Source: Paraoerskovia marina DSM 21750 (GTDB lineage: Bacteria > Actinomycetota > Actinomycetes > Actinomycetales > Cellulomonadaceae). Taken from it: 64,000 bases of DNA. This document shows positions 34,204 to 42,753 of this stretch, one piece after another. The translations under genes and the position numbers were made by a program. Position 1 is the stretch's first letter. Every line of letters starts with the position of its first letter. The stretch is from the NCBI RefSeq assembly GCF_000701465.1, contig NZ_JNIY01000005.1, positions 62,001 to 126,000 on the forward strand, read 5' to 3'. Under the pieces are notes generated by a model. The model ran no database searches and was not told the DNA's origin. It worked only from the letters and a program-made list of their open reading frames with translations.

Positions 34204-34280
34204 TGGTGCCCCGGGCGGGATTCGAACCCGCACTGGACCGGGTTTGAGCCGGATGCCTCTGCCGGTTGGGCTACCGGGGC
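34204..34280 (-). tRNA. tRNA with anticodon CAA (Leu by anticodon), class I shape
   Basis: The 77-base RNA has a perfect acceptor stem (GCCCCGG with CCGGGGC), a discriminator A, an encoded CCA, and a T arm GCGGG-TTCGAAT-CCCGC. The anticodon loop CTCAAAC is closed by four GC pairs plus a T-T mismatch at the outer position. The anticodon CAA reads UUG leucine codons. The variable region is only CCAGT, whereas bacterial tRNA-Leu normally has a long variable arm. The D stem has three pairs, as in class II tRNAs. Leucine identity is therefore uncertain, though A at the discriminator agrees with it. It lies between pyk and pdtaR. Confidence 0.85.
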
Positions 34281-34378
34281 GGGCAGCGTGTGCCCATCGA
34301 ACCACAGAAACGCGCGACTTCGGAATCGGTGCGCGGAGGCCGAATCGGTGCGTGCAGGCACCACCGTGGGCGGGGCAC

Positions 34379-34384
34379 TAGGAT
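34379..34384 (+). promoter_or_regulatory. -10 hexamer TAGGAT for a leaderless pdtaR
   Basis: TAGGAT ends six bases before GTG 34391. Upstream, the 11-base direct repeat GAATCGGTGCG occurs at 34323-34333 and 34342-34352, placed where an activator or repressor could bind. Confidence 0.45.
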
Positions 34385-34390
34385 GGAACC

Positions 34391-35053
34391 GTGAGTGACG
34401 ACAACACGCAAGCAGACGAGCCCCTTGACCTCCCTCCGATGATCGACGAGCCGGAGCCGGAGGCTCCGACGAACGCACGTCCGGTGCGACGGGCGGTCGT
34501 CGCCGAGGACGAGGCGTTGATCCGCATGGATGTCGTCGAGACGCTCCGCGAGGCGGGGATCGAGGTCGTCGGCGAGGCCGGTGACGGTGAGACGGCCGTG
34601 AAGCTCGCGATCGAGCTGAAGCCGGACGTCGTCGTGATGGACGTCAAGATGCCGGAGCTCGACGGTATCTCTGCCGCCGAGCGCATCGGGAAGGCGCATG
34701 TCGCGCCCGTCGTGCTGCTGACGGCCTTCTCGCAGACCGAGCTCGTCGAGCGCGCCCGTGACGCGGGTGCGATGGCGTACGTCGTCAAGCCGTTCACGCC
34801 CGCGGACCTGCTGCCGGCGGTCGAGATCGCGATCTCGCGGTACTCGCAGATCGCGGCGCTCGAGTCCGAGGTCGCCGACCTGGCTGAGCGCTTCGAGACG
34901 CGCAAGCGCGTCGACCGTGCCAAGGGCCTGCTGATGACGAAGATGGGTCTCTCCGAGCCCGAGTCGTTCCGTTGGATCCAGAAGACCTCGATGGATCGTC
35001 GCCTCACCATGCGCGAGGTCGCCGACGCCGTGATCGACCAGGTCGGCGCCTGA
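34391..35053 (+). CDS. pdtaR: ANTAR-domain response regulator PdtaR-like
   Basis: This 220-residue regulator has an acidic N-terminal extension of about 32 residues, a receiver domain (VVAEDEALIRMDV, phospho-acceptor Asp84 in VVMDVKMPELDG, Thr in LLTAFS, Lys in YVVKPF) and a C-terminal ANTAR domain (ERFETRKRVDRAKGLLMTKMGLSE to REVADAVIDQ). ANTAR proteins bind paired hexaloops in nascent RNA and prevent termination. The cognate kinase PdtaS is not in the window. GTG 34391 is favoured by the -10 hexamer; no ribosome-binding site is present. Synteny between pyk and polA is typical. Confidence 0.93.
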   Translation: MSDDNTQADEPLDLPPMIDEPEPEAPTNARPVRRAVVAEDEALIRMDVVETLREAGIEVVGEAGDGETAVKLAIELKPDVVVMDVKMPELDGISAAERIGKAHVAPVVLLTAFSQTELVERARDAGAMAYVVKPFTPADLLPAVEIAISRYSQIAALESEVADLAERFETRKRVDRAKGLLMTKMGLSEPESFRWIQKTSMDRRLTMREVADAVIDQVGA

Positions 35054-35174
35054 CGGTCGCGTCGATCTCCCTCTGGCGGACGCCTCGTAGCGCGGACTAT
35101 GGTTCTGCCAGATCCTGTACCAACCCGTCGCGCCCCGTCCGCACGGACCGCGACCCCGACCGGAGGCCTCACGG

Positions 35175-35819
35175 ATGCGAATCGCTGTTGACGTCCGCGG
35201 TGCGGCTCACCGTGAGCTTGCTGCGCTGGCCGTGCTCTGCGCCGAGGCGCGGGGTGAGTCCTCGGCGGGAGTCCAGGTGTGCACGCCCGACACCGACCGG
35301 ATCGTCCGACACCTCTCGGTCCTGCTCGCGGTGCCCGGAGGGGTCGTTCTCGGGGCGTACGACGGCGACGAGCCGGTCGGGTTCCTCCTCGCCCGCGTGG
35401 TGAGCCCGGGTGCACTGAACGACGAGCCGAGCCTCTACATCGAGGCCGTCTACGTCAGCTCGGCTGCGCGACGCCGAGGTGTCGGCCACGCGCTCCTGGC
35501 GATGGCGGCCGAGATCGCCGTCAGCACCGGGTGCGTCGACGTCTACGCGGTCCCGATCCCGGGCGCACGGGGCATCCAGCGCTTCTTCGCCCGGATGGGG
35601 TTCGCCCCCGCGGTCGCGCACCGGGTCGTCACGACCGCCACTCTCCAGCGCCGCCTCGCCGCCGAGGCCGGCCCCAACAAGCGCGCCGTCGCCCGTCAGG
35701 GCATCGAGGACCTCATCGCCCGTCGGCGCCGTGCCCGCGCTGAACTGACCAGCGGTCCCGTCGACCTGCGGGAGTTCCAGCGCGCTCGGCGCGAGGACTC
35801 TGACCGCGTCGCCCGCTGA
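35175..35819 (+). CDS. GNAT-family N-acetyltransferase
   Basis: This 214-residue protein has one GNAT fold in its first 155 residues. VLGAYDGDEPVGFLLARV, LYIEAVYVSSAARRRGVGHALL (acetyl-CoA binding Q/RxxGxG/A as RRRGVG) and GARGIQRFFARMGFAP are the motifs. The basic C-terminal 60 residues (RRRRARAELT) are outside the fold. CGGAGG lies ten bases before the ATG. TATGGT at 35098-35103 could be its -10, implying a leader of about 65 bases. Substrate unknown. Confidence 0.85.
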   Translation: MRIAVDVRGAAHRELAALAVLCAEARGESSAGVQVCTPDTDRIVRHLSVLLAVPGGVVLGAYDGDEPVGFLLARVVSPGALNDEPSLYIEAVYVSSAARRRGVGHALLAMAAEIAVSTGCVDVYAVPIPGARGIQRFFARMGFAPAVAHRVVTTATLQRRLAAEAGPNKRAVARQGIEDLIARRRRARAELTSGPVDLREFQRARREDSDRVAR

Positions 35820-35829
35820 GTCTCAGCGG
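35813..35829. terminator. Hairpin across the convergent GNAT and thioesterase stops
   Basis: CCGCTGA 35813-35819 pairs with TCAGCGG 35823-35829 around a GTC loop. Both stop codons (TGA of GNAT, and TGA of the thioesterase read from the minus strand) lie in the stem, so one short element could serve both genes. It is short and lacks a U-tract. Confidence 0.4.
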
Positions 35830-36242
35830 TCCAGGAGGAAGCAGCTCAGACGCGCGGAGCAGACGCGACGTCCGGACTCGTCGGTGATCGTGATCGCGTA
35901 GCTTGCGGTCGTCCTGCCGAGGTGCACCGCCTCGGCGACCGCACGGACTGATCCCTCGCGCGCCCCGCGATGATGAGTCGCGTTCAGCTCCGTGCCGACG
36001 CTCGCGCGGCCGGGCCCGGCGTGGACCTGCGCGGCGAACGACCCGACCGTCTCGGCCAGCGCGGCCGAGGCGCCACCGTGGAGGAGGCCGGCAGGCTGGG
36101 TGTTCCCGGCCACCGGCATGACCGCGACGGCCCGCGCGGCGCTGACCTCGAGGAGCTCGATGCCCATCCTCTCGATCAGTGTGCCGCGGGTCGAGGCACG
36201 GAGGTCGGCGAGGACGTGTTCGGGTGACTGTGTGTCGGTCAT
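35823..36242 (-). CDS. Hotdog-fold thioesterase, PaaI type
   Basis: This 139-residue acyl-CoA thioesterase shows the hotdog motif NTQPAGLLHGGASAALAETVGS, where the HGG and the following Glu form the active site. GTELNATHHRGAREG and the strand ASYAITITDESGRRVCSARL complete the fold. It starts at ATG 36242, 19 bases from the divergent polA start, so the two promoters must overlap. Related genes stand beside polA across actinobacteria. Substrate not determinable. Confidence 0.9.
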   Translation of the reverse strand: MTDTQSPEHVLADLRASTRGTLIERMGIELLEVSAARAVAVMPVAGNTQPAGLLHGGASAALAETVGSFAAQVHAGPGRASVGTELNATHHRGAREGSVRAVAEAVHLGRTTASYAITITDESGRRVCSARLSCFLLDR

Positions 36243-36248
36243 AGCGGA

Positions 36249-36254
36249 TAGGTT
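36249..36254 (+). promoter_or_regulatory. -10 hexamer TAGGTT for a leaderless polA
   Basis: TAGGTT ends seven bases before GTG 36262 in the 19-base gap between the divergent thioesterase and polA genes. No ribosome-binding site fits in this gap. Confidence 0.45.
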
Positions 36255-36261
36255 GGCACCT

Positions 36262-38934
36262 GTGACCACCGACGCGCGACCCAGGCTCCTTCTCATCGAC
36301 GGCCACTCGATGGCCTACCGGGCGTACTACGCCCTGCCCGTTGAGAACTTCTCGACGACGACGGGCCAGTCCACGAACGCCGTCTTCGGGTTCACGTCGA
36401 TGCTGATCAACCTCATCCGTGACGAGCAGCCGACGCACGTCGCCGTGGCGTTCGACGCGGGGAGCTCGACGTTCCGGACCGAACGGCTCCCGAGCTACAA
36501 GGCCGGACGCGCCGCGACGCCCGAGCCGTTCAAGGGCCAGGTGCCGCTCATCAAGGAGGTGCTGGACGCGATCGGGATCGTCCAGCTGCAGAAGGAGAAC
36601 TTCGAGGCGGACGACATCTTCGCAACGCTGTCGACCCGCGGCGTCGCTGCGGGCATGGAGGTCCTCGTCTGCTCCGGGGACAGGGACGCCTTCCAGCTCG
36701 CGAGCTCCGAGGTCACGGTTCTGTACCCCAAGCGGGGCGTCTCGGACCTCGCGCGGATGACCCCGGACGCCGTCAGCGAGAAGTACGGCGTCGACCCCGA
36801 GCACTACCCGGACCTGGCTGCTCTCGTCGGCGAGAAGGCCGACAACCTGCCGGGGGTCCCCGGGGTCGGGGCGAAGACCGCGGCCAAGTGGATCGGCGCG
36901 TACGGCGATCTGGACGGAGTTCTTGGGTCGGCGGAGGAGATCAAGGGCAAGGCCGGGGAGAACCTGCGCGCGCACCTCGATCAGGTCCGCTCCAACCGCG
37001 AGCTCAACGCTCTGGTGCGCGATCTTGATCTCCCCGTCGAGATCTCCGACCTGGAGATGCGGGGGTGGGACAGATCTGCGGTTGACGCCGTCTTCGGACC
37101 GTTGGAGTTCACGGCGCTCCGGGACCGTCTGATGGCCCTGGACCCCGGCGACGAGGAGCCGGCTCCGGAGCTGACGGTCGAGACCGCCTCGCTCGAGGCC
37201 GGCGAGCTGGAGCAGTGGCTCACGGCGCGCTCGACGCAGGTCGTCGGTCTCGACGTCGACGGGAACCGCGGTGCCGTGCGCGGAGACGCCTGGACGCTGG
37301 CGCTGGCTGCCGACGTCGCGGTGGTGCTCGACCTGGCCGACATCGCCGCGGAGGACGAGCAGGCTCTCGAGGCATGGCTGGGTGATCGCGAGGCACCCAA
37401 GGCTGCGCACGGCGCCAAGGGCGCGGCTCACGCGCTGGCGGGTCGAGGTCTGCCGCTCGAAGGCGTCGTGTTCGACACCGAGCTGGCCGCGTACCTGTGC
37501 TTTCCCGACCATCGTGGTTACGACCTCGCGGACCTCACCCTCCGCCACCTGCAGCGCGAGCTGCGGGCGGAGGAGGGCGGAGGCGCTCAGGGAGCCCTCG
37601 ACCTGTCGCTCGACGACGACGGCGGCCCCGACCCGATCCACGCTGCGCGGGCTGCGGCCGTGCGAGACCTCGTCGACGTCCTCGGGCGTGAGCTCGACGA
37701 CCGGAGCGCGACGACGCTCCTGACCGACCTGGAGATGCCGCTCGCGGTGGTCCTCGGACAGATGGAGAGCACGGGGATCGCCGTCGACGTCGACGGTCTG
37801 CAGCGTCTGTCGGACCAGTTCGCCTCGCAGGTGACCGACGCCGCCGACGCCGCGTACGGCGTCATCGACCGTGAGGTCAACCTCGGCTCCCCGAAGCAGC
37901 TTCAGGAGGTGCTGTTCGAGGACCTCGGCATGCCCAAGACCAAGAAGATCAAGACTGGCTACACGACCGACGCGGCCGCCCTGGCGGACCTCTACGTCAA
38001 GACGAACCACCCGTTCCTCGAGCACCTCCTGGCGCACCGCGACGCGACGCGCCTGCGCCAGACGGCCGACGGCCTGCTGAAGTCCGTCGCCGACGACGGA
38101 CGCATCCACACCTCGTTCCAGCAGACGATCGCGGCGACGGGCCGACTGAGCTCCACCGACCCGAACCTCCAGAACATCCCGATCAGGACGGAGGCAGGGC
38201 GGCAGATCCGTCGGGCGTTCGTCGTGGGGGAGGGCTACGAGACGCTGCTGACCGCCGACTACAGCCAGATCGAGATGCGCATCATGGCCCACCTGTCGGG
38301 CGACGAAGGACTGATCGAGGCCTTCCGTACCGGAGAAGACCTGCACCGTTACGTCGGTTCTCGAGTGTTCGACGTCGACCCTGCCGACGTGACGCCGCAG
38401 ATGCGGTCCAAGATCAAGGCGATGTCATACGGTCTCGCGTACGGGCTCTCGTCGTTCGGTCTCTCGAAGCAGCTCGGGATCTCGGTGGGCGAGGCGAGCG
38501 GACTGATGGACGACTACTTCGAGCGCTTCGGGGGAGTTCGGGACTATCTGACGAGCGTCGTCTCCGAGGCGCGTGCGACCGGATTCACCGCGACGATCAT
38601 GGGACGGCGCCGCTACCTGCCGGACCTCACGAGCGACAACCGCCAGCGACGCGAGATGGCTGAGCGGATGGCTCTCAACGCACCGATCCAGGGAAGTGCA
38701 GCGGACATCATCAAGGTCGCGATGCTCGGTGTCGACGCGGCACTGCGGGAGCAGGAGCTCTCGTCGCGCGTGCTCCTGCAGGTCCACGACGAGCTGGTGC
38801 TCGAGGTCGCGCCGGGGGAGCGGGGCACGGCCGAGGAGATCCTGCGGGACCAGATGGGCGCCGCGGCATCGCTCTCCGTGCCGTTGGACGTGTCGGTGGG
38901 GTCGGGGCAGAGCTGGCACGACGCCGGGCACTGA
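36262..38934 (+). CDS. polA: DNA polymerase I
   Basis: This 890-residue repair and Okazaki-fragment polymerase starts with the 5' nuclease domain (LLLIDGHSMAYRAYYAL, DRDAFQL, GEKADNLPGVPGVGAKTA, to about 290). The middle domain (about 310-500) has lost 3'-5' proofreading residues: the DxE site reads GLDVDGNRG and the later Tyr-x3-Asp site is not recognisable. The polymerase domain is complete (motif A LTADYSQIEMRIMAHLSGDE, motif B RSKIKAMSYGLAYGL, motif C LLQVHDELVLE). GTG 36262 follows from the -10 hexamer and the divergent neighbour. Confidence 0.97.
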   Translation: MTTDARPRLLLIDGHSMAYRAYYALPVENFSTTTGQSTNAVFGFTSMLINLIRDEQPTHVAVAFDAGSSTFRTERLPSYKAGRAATPEPFKGQVPLIKEVLDAIGIVQLQKENFEADDIFATLSTRGVAAGMEVLVCSGDRDAFQLASSEVTVLYPKRGVSDLARMTPDAVSEKYGVDPEHYPDLAALVGEKADNLPGVPGVGAKTAAKWIGAYGDLDGVLGSAEEIKGKAGENLRAHLDQVRSNRELNALVRDLDLPVEISDLEMRGWDRSAVDAVFGPLEFTALRDRLMALDPGDEEPAPELTVETASLEAGELEQWLTARSTQVVGLDVDGNRGAVRGDAWTLALAADVAVVLDLADIAAEDEQALEAWLGDREAPKAAHGAKGAAHALAGRGLPLEGVVFDTELAAYLCFPDHRGYDLADLTLRHLQRELRAEEGGGAQGALDLSLDDDGGPDPIHAARAAAVRDLVDVLGRELDDRSATTLLTDLEMPLAVVLGQMESTGIAVDVDGLQRLSDQFASQVTDAADAAYGVIDREVNLGSPKQLQEVLFEDLGMPKTKKIKTGYTTDAAALADLYVKTNHPFLEHLLAHRDATRLRQTADGLLKSVADDGRIHTSFQQTIAATGRLSSTDPNLQNIPIRTEAGRQIRRAFVVGEGYETLLTADYSQIEMRIMAHLSGDEGLIEAFRTGEDLHRYVGSRVFDVDPADVTPQMRSKIKAMSYGLAYGLSSFGLSKQLGISVGEASGLMDDYFERFGGVRDYLTSVVSEARATGFTATIMGRRRYLPDLTSDNRQRREMAERMALNAPIQGSAADIIKVAMLGVDAALREQELSSRVLLQVHDELVLEVAPGERGTAEEILRDQMGAAASLSVPLDVSVGSGQSWHDAGH

Positions 38935-39753
38935 TCATTCGGGAGCGGCTGGTCGTCGGGTGACGACGATCAGCGTTCCGGGCAAGAACCTGCCGCGAAC
39001 GGGCCCCCAACCGCCCCAGACGGCGTCGTTGTCCGTCGGCCATTCCGGTTCGACGACGTCGACGACCTCGAGGCCCGCCGCCACGACGTCCCGGACATGG
39101 TCGCCGAGGGTCCTGTGGTACTCGGTGTAGATGACCTGCCCGGTCGCGGCGGACTCGACGTAGGGGCGACGGTCGAAGTACGACCGGTGCGCCGTCAGTC
39201 CGTGCTCCGTCGGGTCGTCCGGGAAGGCCCACCGGAGTGGGTGGGTCGTGGAGAAGACCCAGCGTCCGCCCGGGCGCAGGACCCGTCGAGCCTCCCGGTG
39301 GATCCGCAGCGGGTCCGGGACGAAGGGGATGGCACCGAACGACGTGAACACGGCGTCGAACGTCGCGGGCGGGAACGGCAGCGCCCGCGCGTCGGCCTGG
39401 ACGGTGGGCACCGAGACGCCGACCCGCGCGTCGAGCACCGCGGCGTGCCGCAGCATCTCGAGCGACACGTCGCTGGCGACGACTCGCGCACCCTGCGCGG
39501 CGAGCCAGCGTGAGCACTGCGCGGCTCCGGCACCGACCTCGAGGACGTCCTGGCCGGCGACGTCGCCCAGCAGCGCCAGGTCGGCCTCGCGGAGCCCCTC
39601 CGGACCCCAGCAGAAGTCGGCGTCCCCGAGGAACTCACCGTGCTCGACGGCGTACTCGGTTGCGTTTTCGTCCCACCAACGACGGGCAACGGAGCCGCCT
39701 TGCTCGTCGTCCACCGAGCGGTATTCGACCCGATCCACACCCAGATTCTCCAT
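38935..39753 (-). CDS. SAM-dependent methyltransferase, class I
   Basis: This 272-residue protein starts at ATG 39753 (MENLGVDRVEYRSVDD). SAM motif I is VLEVGAGAAQCSRWLA, followed by VVASDVSLEMLRHA, ADARALPFPPATFDAVFTSF and ARRVLRPGGRWVFSTTHPLRW, which places it in the Methyltransf_11 group. The Trp-rich N-terminal segment (RRWWDENATEYAVEHGEFLGD) is shared by an actinobacterial orthologue family next to polA. The substrate is unknown. Its stop directly abuts the polA stop on the other strand. Confidence 0.88.
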   Translation of the reverse strand: MENLGVDRVEYRSVDDEQGGSVARRWWDENATEYAVEHGEFLGDADFCWGPEGLREADLALLGDVAGQDVLEVGAGAAQCSRWLAAQGARVVASDVSLEMLRHAAVLDARVGVSVPTVQADARALPFPPATFDAVFTSFGAIPFVPDPLRIHREARRVLRPGGRWVFSTTHPLRWAFPDDPTEHGLTAHRSYFDRRPYVESAATGQVIYTEYHRTLGDHVRDVVAAGLEVVDVVEPEWPTDNDAVWGGWGPVRGRFLPGTLIVVTRRPAAPE

Positions 39754-39891
39754 CTGTCCATTCTGAGGGTCAAAAGGTGGACATGGGGACGTCTGGAGGT
39801 GGCCGCGCGATAGCGTGAGCATGGTCGCACTGGATGATGCGACCGAGGTCGCGGCTGCTCGCGGGTGGCCGCCGGACGACGAGGAGAATCA

Positions 39892-40917
39892 GTGCGCATC
39901 GGTCTGCTCACAGGTGGCGGCGACTGTCCCGGTTTGAACGCAGCGATTCGCGCTGTCGTGAAGCAGGCGACGGGCGAGTACGGAGCGACTGTCACCGGCT
40001 TTCGGAACGGATGGCGCGGCGTCGTCGACGGGGACGTCGTGCCCCTGGGGCGCGCGGACATCCGCAACGTCCTGCCGGTCGGCGGCACGCTCCTCGGTAC
40101 TGCCCGCTTTCACCCGCACGCGGAGCACGGCGGTCTCGACGGCGTTCTCGCGACCCTCGAGGCCGAGCGGATCGACAGCCTGATCTGCATCGGCGGCGAC
40201 GGCACGCTGCATGCCGCGCAGCAGGTCGCCGACGCAGGCGTGAACGTCATCGCCATCCCGAAGACGATCGACAACGACGTCGAGGGGACCGACCTCTCGA
40301 TCGGGTTCCACACGGCGGTGAACATCGCGACGGAGGCGATCGACCGCGTCCACACGACGGCCGAGAGCCACAACCGTGTCATGGTCGTGGAGGTCATGGG
40401 GCGGCACGCCGGGTGGATCGCGGTCAACGCGGGCATCGCCGGCGGCGCCGAGGTCGTCCTCGCTCCCGAGGAGCCGTTCGAGATCGAGCGGCTCGTCAAG
40501 TTCCTCAAGCACCGGCACCGCGCTCACGCGAACTTCTCGATCGTGGTCGTCGCCGAGGGTGCGATCCCTGCCGAGGGGTCCTCGATGGACTACACCCAGG
40601 AGCTCGGCAGGTTCGGCGAGATCATCGCCGGGTCGATCGGCGAGAGGGTCTCGAAGGAGATCGCGGAGCGCACGGGGTTCGACACGCGTCTGACCGTCCT
40701 CGGGCACGTCCAGCGCGGTGGTTCGCCGACGCCGACCGACCGGATCCTCGGCAGCCGGTTCGGTGTCGCGGCCGTCGACGCGGCGATGCGCGGGGAGTCG
40801 CAGGTCATGACCGCGCTCCGTGGTGAGCAGGTCGTCACCGTGCCCCTCGCGGAGGTCGCCGGCCGCCTCAAGACCGTGCCGTCGGAGCTGCTCCGTGTCG
40901 CACAGGTGCTTGCATGA
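39892..40917 (+). CDS. pfkA: 6-phosphofructokinase (ATP, group III type)
   Basis: This 341-residue glycolytic kinase opens with VRIGLLTGGGDCPGLNAAIR, the ATP loop. The catalytic acid is in PKTIDNDVEGTD, and the fructose-6-phosphate site appears in VEVMGRHAGWIA and GHVQRGGSPTPTDRI. Gly in ICIGGDGTLH together with Lys in PKTIDND is the combination seen in ATP-using group III enzymes, while PPi-dependent ones have Asp at the first position. GTG 39892 has GAGGAGA seven bases upstream. TAGCGT at 39811-39816 may be the -10, giving a leader of about 70 bases. Confidence 0.95.
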   Translation: MRIGLLTGGGDCPGLNAAIRAVVKQATGEYGATVTGFRNGWRGVVDGDVVPLGRADIRNVLPVGGTLLGTARFHPHAEHGGLDGVLATLEAERIDSLICIGGDGTLHAAQQVADAGVNVIAIPKTIDNDVEGTDLSIGFHTAVNIATEAIDRVHTTAESHNRVMVVEVMGRHAGWIAVNAGIAGGAEVVLAPEEPFEIERLVKFLKHRHRAHANFSIVVVAEGAIPAEGSSMDYTQELGRFGEIIAGSIGERVSKEIAERTGFDTRLTVLGHVQRGGSPTPTDRILGSRFGVAAVDAAMRGESQVMTALRGEQVVTVPLAEVAGRLKTVPSELLRVAQVLA

Positions 40918-40946
40918 CCTGATTTGTCCGGCGGTGTCCAGCAGCG

Positions 40947-40975
40947 TTGTACAGATCCGCCCGCCCAGTTACGAT
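40947..40975 (+). promoter_or_regulatory. Sigma-70-type promoter of rpsA
   Basis: TTGTAC at 40947-40952 and TACGAT at 40970-40975 are separated by 17 bases, close to the ideal -35/-10 layout. Transcription would begin near 40982, giving a leader of about 130 bases before rpsA. It is the best-defined vegetative promoter seen in this window. Confidence 0.7.
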
Positions 40976-41113
40976 AGAGAACGGTGCCGTGCGCCTTGCG
41001 TCGGACCCTGACCTGCCGGATCGGCAGCACCGGAGTCCTTCGTCGAGTTTCTGTCCCGGCCCGTTCCATACCTGTCCGTACTACGTCCTGTCCGCATCGG
41101 AGCATCGAACTCA

Positions 41114-42610
41114 ATGACCATCTCTACCCCCGCGAAGTCCGTACCCCAGGTCGCCATCAACGACATCGGTACCGAAGAGGACTTCCTCGCCGCCGTCGAC
41201 GCCACCATCAAGTACTTCAACGATGGCGACATCGTCGAGGGCACCATCGTCAAGGTTGACCGTGACGAGGTCCTTCTCGACATCGGCTACAAGACCGAGG
41301 GTGTCATCCCCTCGCGCGAGCTCTCCATCAAGCACGACGTCGACCCCGGTGAGGTCGTCGAGGTCGGCGACGCCGTCGAGGCGCTCGTTCTCCAGAAGGA
41401 GGACAAGGAGGGTCGTCTGATCCTGTCCAAGAAGCGCGCACAGTACGAGCGCGCCTGGGGCACGATCGAGAAGATCAAGGAAGAGGACGGTGTCGTCACC
41501 GGCACGGTCATCGAGGTCGTCAAGGGCGGCCTCATCCTCGACATCGGTCTGCGTGGCTTCCTCCCCGCGTCGCTCGTGGAGATGCGTCGTGTCCGCGACC
41601 TCCAGCCGTACGTCGGCAAGGAGATCGAGGCGAAGATCATCGAGCTCGACAAGAACCGCAACAACGTCGTCCTCTCGCGCCGTGCCTGGCTCGAGCAGAC
41701 GCAGTCCGAGGTTCGTTCCACCTTCCTGCAGACCCTGCAGAAGGGCCAGGTGCGCCCGGGCGTCGTCTCCTCGATCGTCAACTTCGGTGCGTTCGTGGAC
41801 CTCGGTGGCGTCGACGGACTCGTCCACGTCTCCGAGCTCTCCTGGAAGCACATCGACCACCCCTCCGAGGTCGTCGAGGTCGGCCAGGAGGTCACGGTCG
41901 AGGTGCTCGACGTCGACTTCGACCGCGAGCGCGTCTCGCTGTCGCTCAAGGCGACGCAGGAGGACCCGTGGCAGACCTTCGCCCGTACGCACGCCATCGG
42001 ACAGGTTGTGCCCGGCAAGGTCACCAAGCTCGTTCCGTTCGGTGCGTTCGTTCGCGTCGAGGACGGCATCGAGGGTCTCGTGCACATCTCCGAGCTCGCC
42101 GTGCGTCACGTCGATCTGCCTGAGCAGGTCGTCACGGTCGGCGAAGAGGTGTTCGTCAAGGTCATCGACATCGACCTCGAGCGTCGTCGTATCTCGCTCT
42201 CGCTGAAGCAGGCGAACGAGGGCGTGGACCCGGAGTCGGACGACTTCGACCCCGCGCTCTACGGCATGGCTGCCGAGTACGACGAGCAGGGCAACTACAA
42301 GTACCCCGAGGGCTTCGACCCCGAGTCGAACGAGTGGCTCGAGGGCTACGAGACGCAGCGCGAGGCGTGGGAGGGCGAGTACGCCAAGGCCCACGAGCGC
42401 TGGGAGGCTCACCGCAAGCAGGTCGCCGACGCCATCAAGGCGGACATCGAGGCCTCGACCAGCGAGACGCCGAGCGCGAGCAGTAGTTCCAACGCTCCGG
42501 CTGCTTCGGGTTCGTCGTACTCCTCGACGGCCCCGGCCGAGGACGCGGGCGGCACGCTCGCCTCGGACGAGGCTCTGGCTGCTCTGCGCGAGAAGCTCAC
42601 GGGCAACTGA
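41114..42610 (+). CDS. rpsA: 30S ribosomal protein S1
   Basis: This 498-residue protein has four S1 RNA-binding domains (about 35-105, 120-190, 205-278, 292-365), recognisable by repeats such as GTIVKVDRDEVLLDIGYKTEG, GLILDIGLRGFLPASLVE, VNFGAFVDLGGVDGLVHVSEL and VPFGAFVRVEDGIEGLVHISEL. The C-terminal 130 residues are acidic and then Ser/Ala-rich (SSSNAPAASGSSYSSTAPAE), not an RNA-binding domain. S1 helps load leadered mRNAs on the ribosome, which is notable given the many leaderless starts here. A long leader allows autoregulation, as known in other bacteria. Confidence 0.97.
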   Translation: MTISTPAKSVPQVAINDIGTEEDFLAAVDATIKYFNDGDIVEGTIVKVDRDEVLLDIGYKTEGVIPSRELSIKHDVDPGEVVEVGDAVEALVLQKEDKEGRLILSKKRAQYERAWGTIEKIKEEDGVVTGTVIEVVKGGLILDIGLRGFLPASLVEMRRVRDLQPYVGKEIEAKIIELDKNRNNVVLSRRAWLEQTQSEVRSTFLQTLQKGQVRPGVVSSIVNFGAFVDLGGVDGLVHVSELSWKHIDHPSEVVEVGQEVTVEVLDVDFDRERVSLSLKATQEDPWQTFARTHAIGQVVPGKVTKLVPFGAFVRVEDGIEGLVHISELAVRHVDLPEQVVTVGEEVFVKVIDIDLERRRISLSLKQANEGVDPESDDFDPALYGMAAEYDEQGNYKYPEGFDPESNEWLEGYETQREAWEGEYAKAHERWEAHRKQVADAIKADIEASTSETPSASSSSNAPAASGSSYSSTAPAEDAGGTLASDEALAALREKLTGN

Positions 42611-42635
42611 TCTGAGGATCTAGTTCCCGCCTGAA

Positions 42636-42673
42636 CTGCGGCCCACGACTCCTACGGGAGTCGTGGGCCGCAG
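42636..42673 (+). terminator. Terminator after rpsA with a TACG tetraloop
   Basis: Arms 42636-42652 and 42657-42673 (CTGCGGCCCACGACTCC and complement) form a perfect 17-base-pair stem closed by TACG, a UNCG-type stable loop in RNA. It begins 26 bases after the rpsA stop. There is no U-tract. Confidence 0.85.
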
Positions 42674-42753
42674 TCGTCCGCGACAGGCCCGCATCGACGA
42701 GCCCCGTCTACTCTCACGCGGTGTGGTCGGGGCTCGGGTGGCACCATGGGTGG

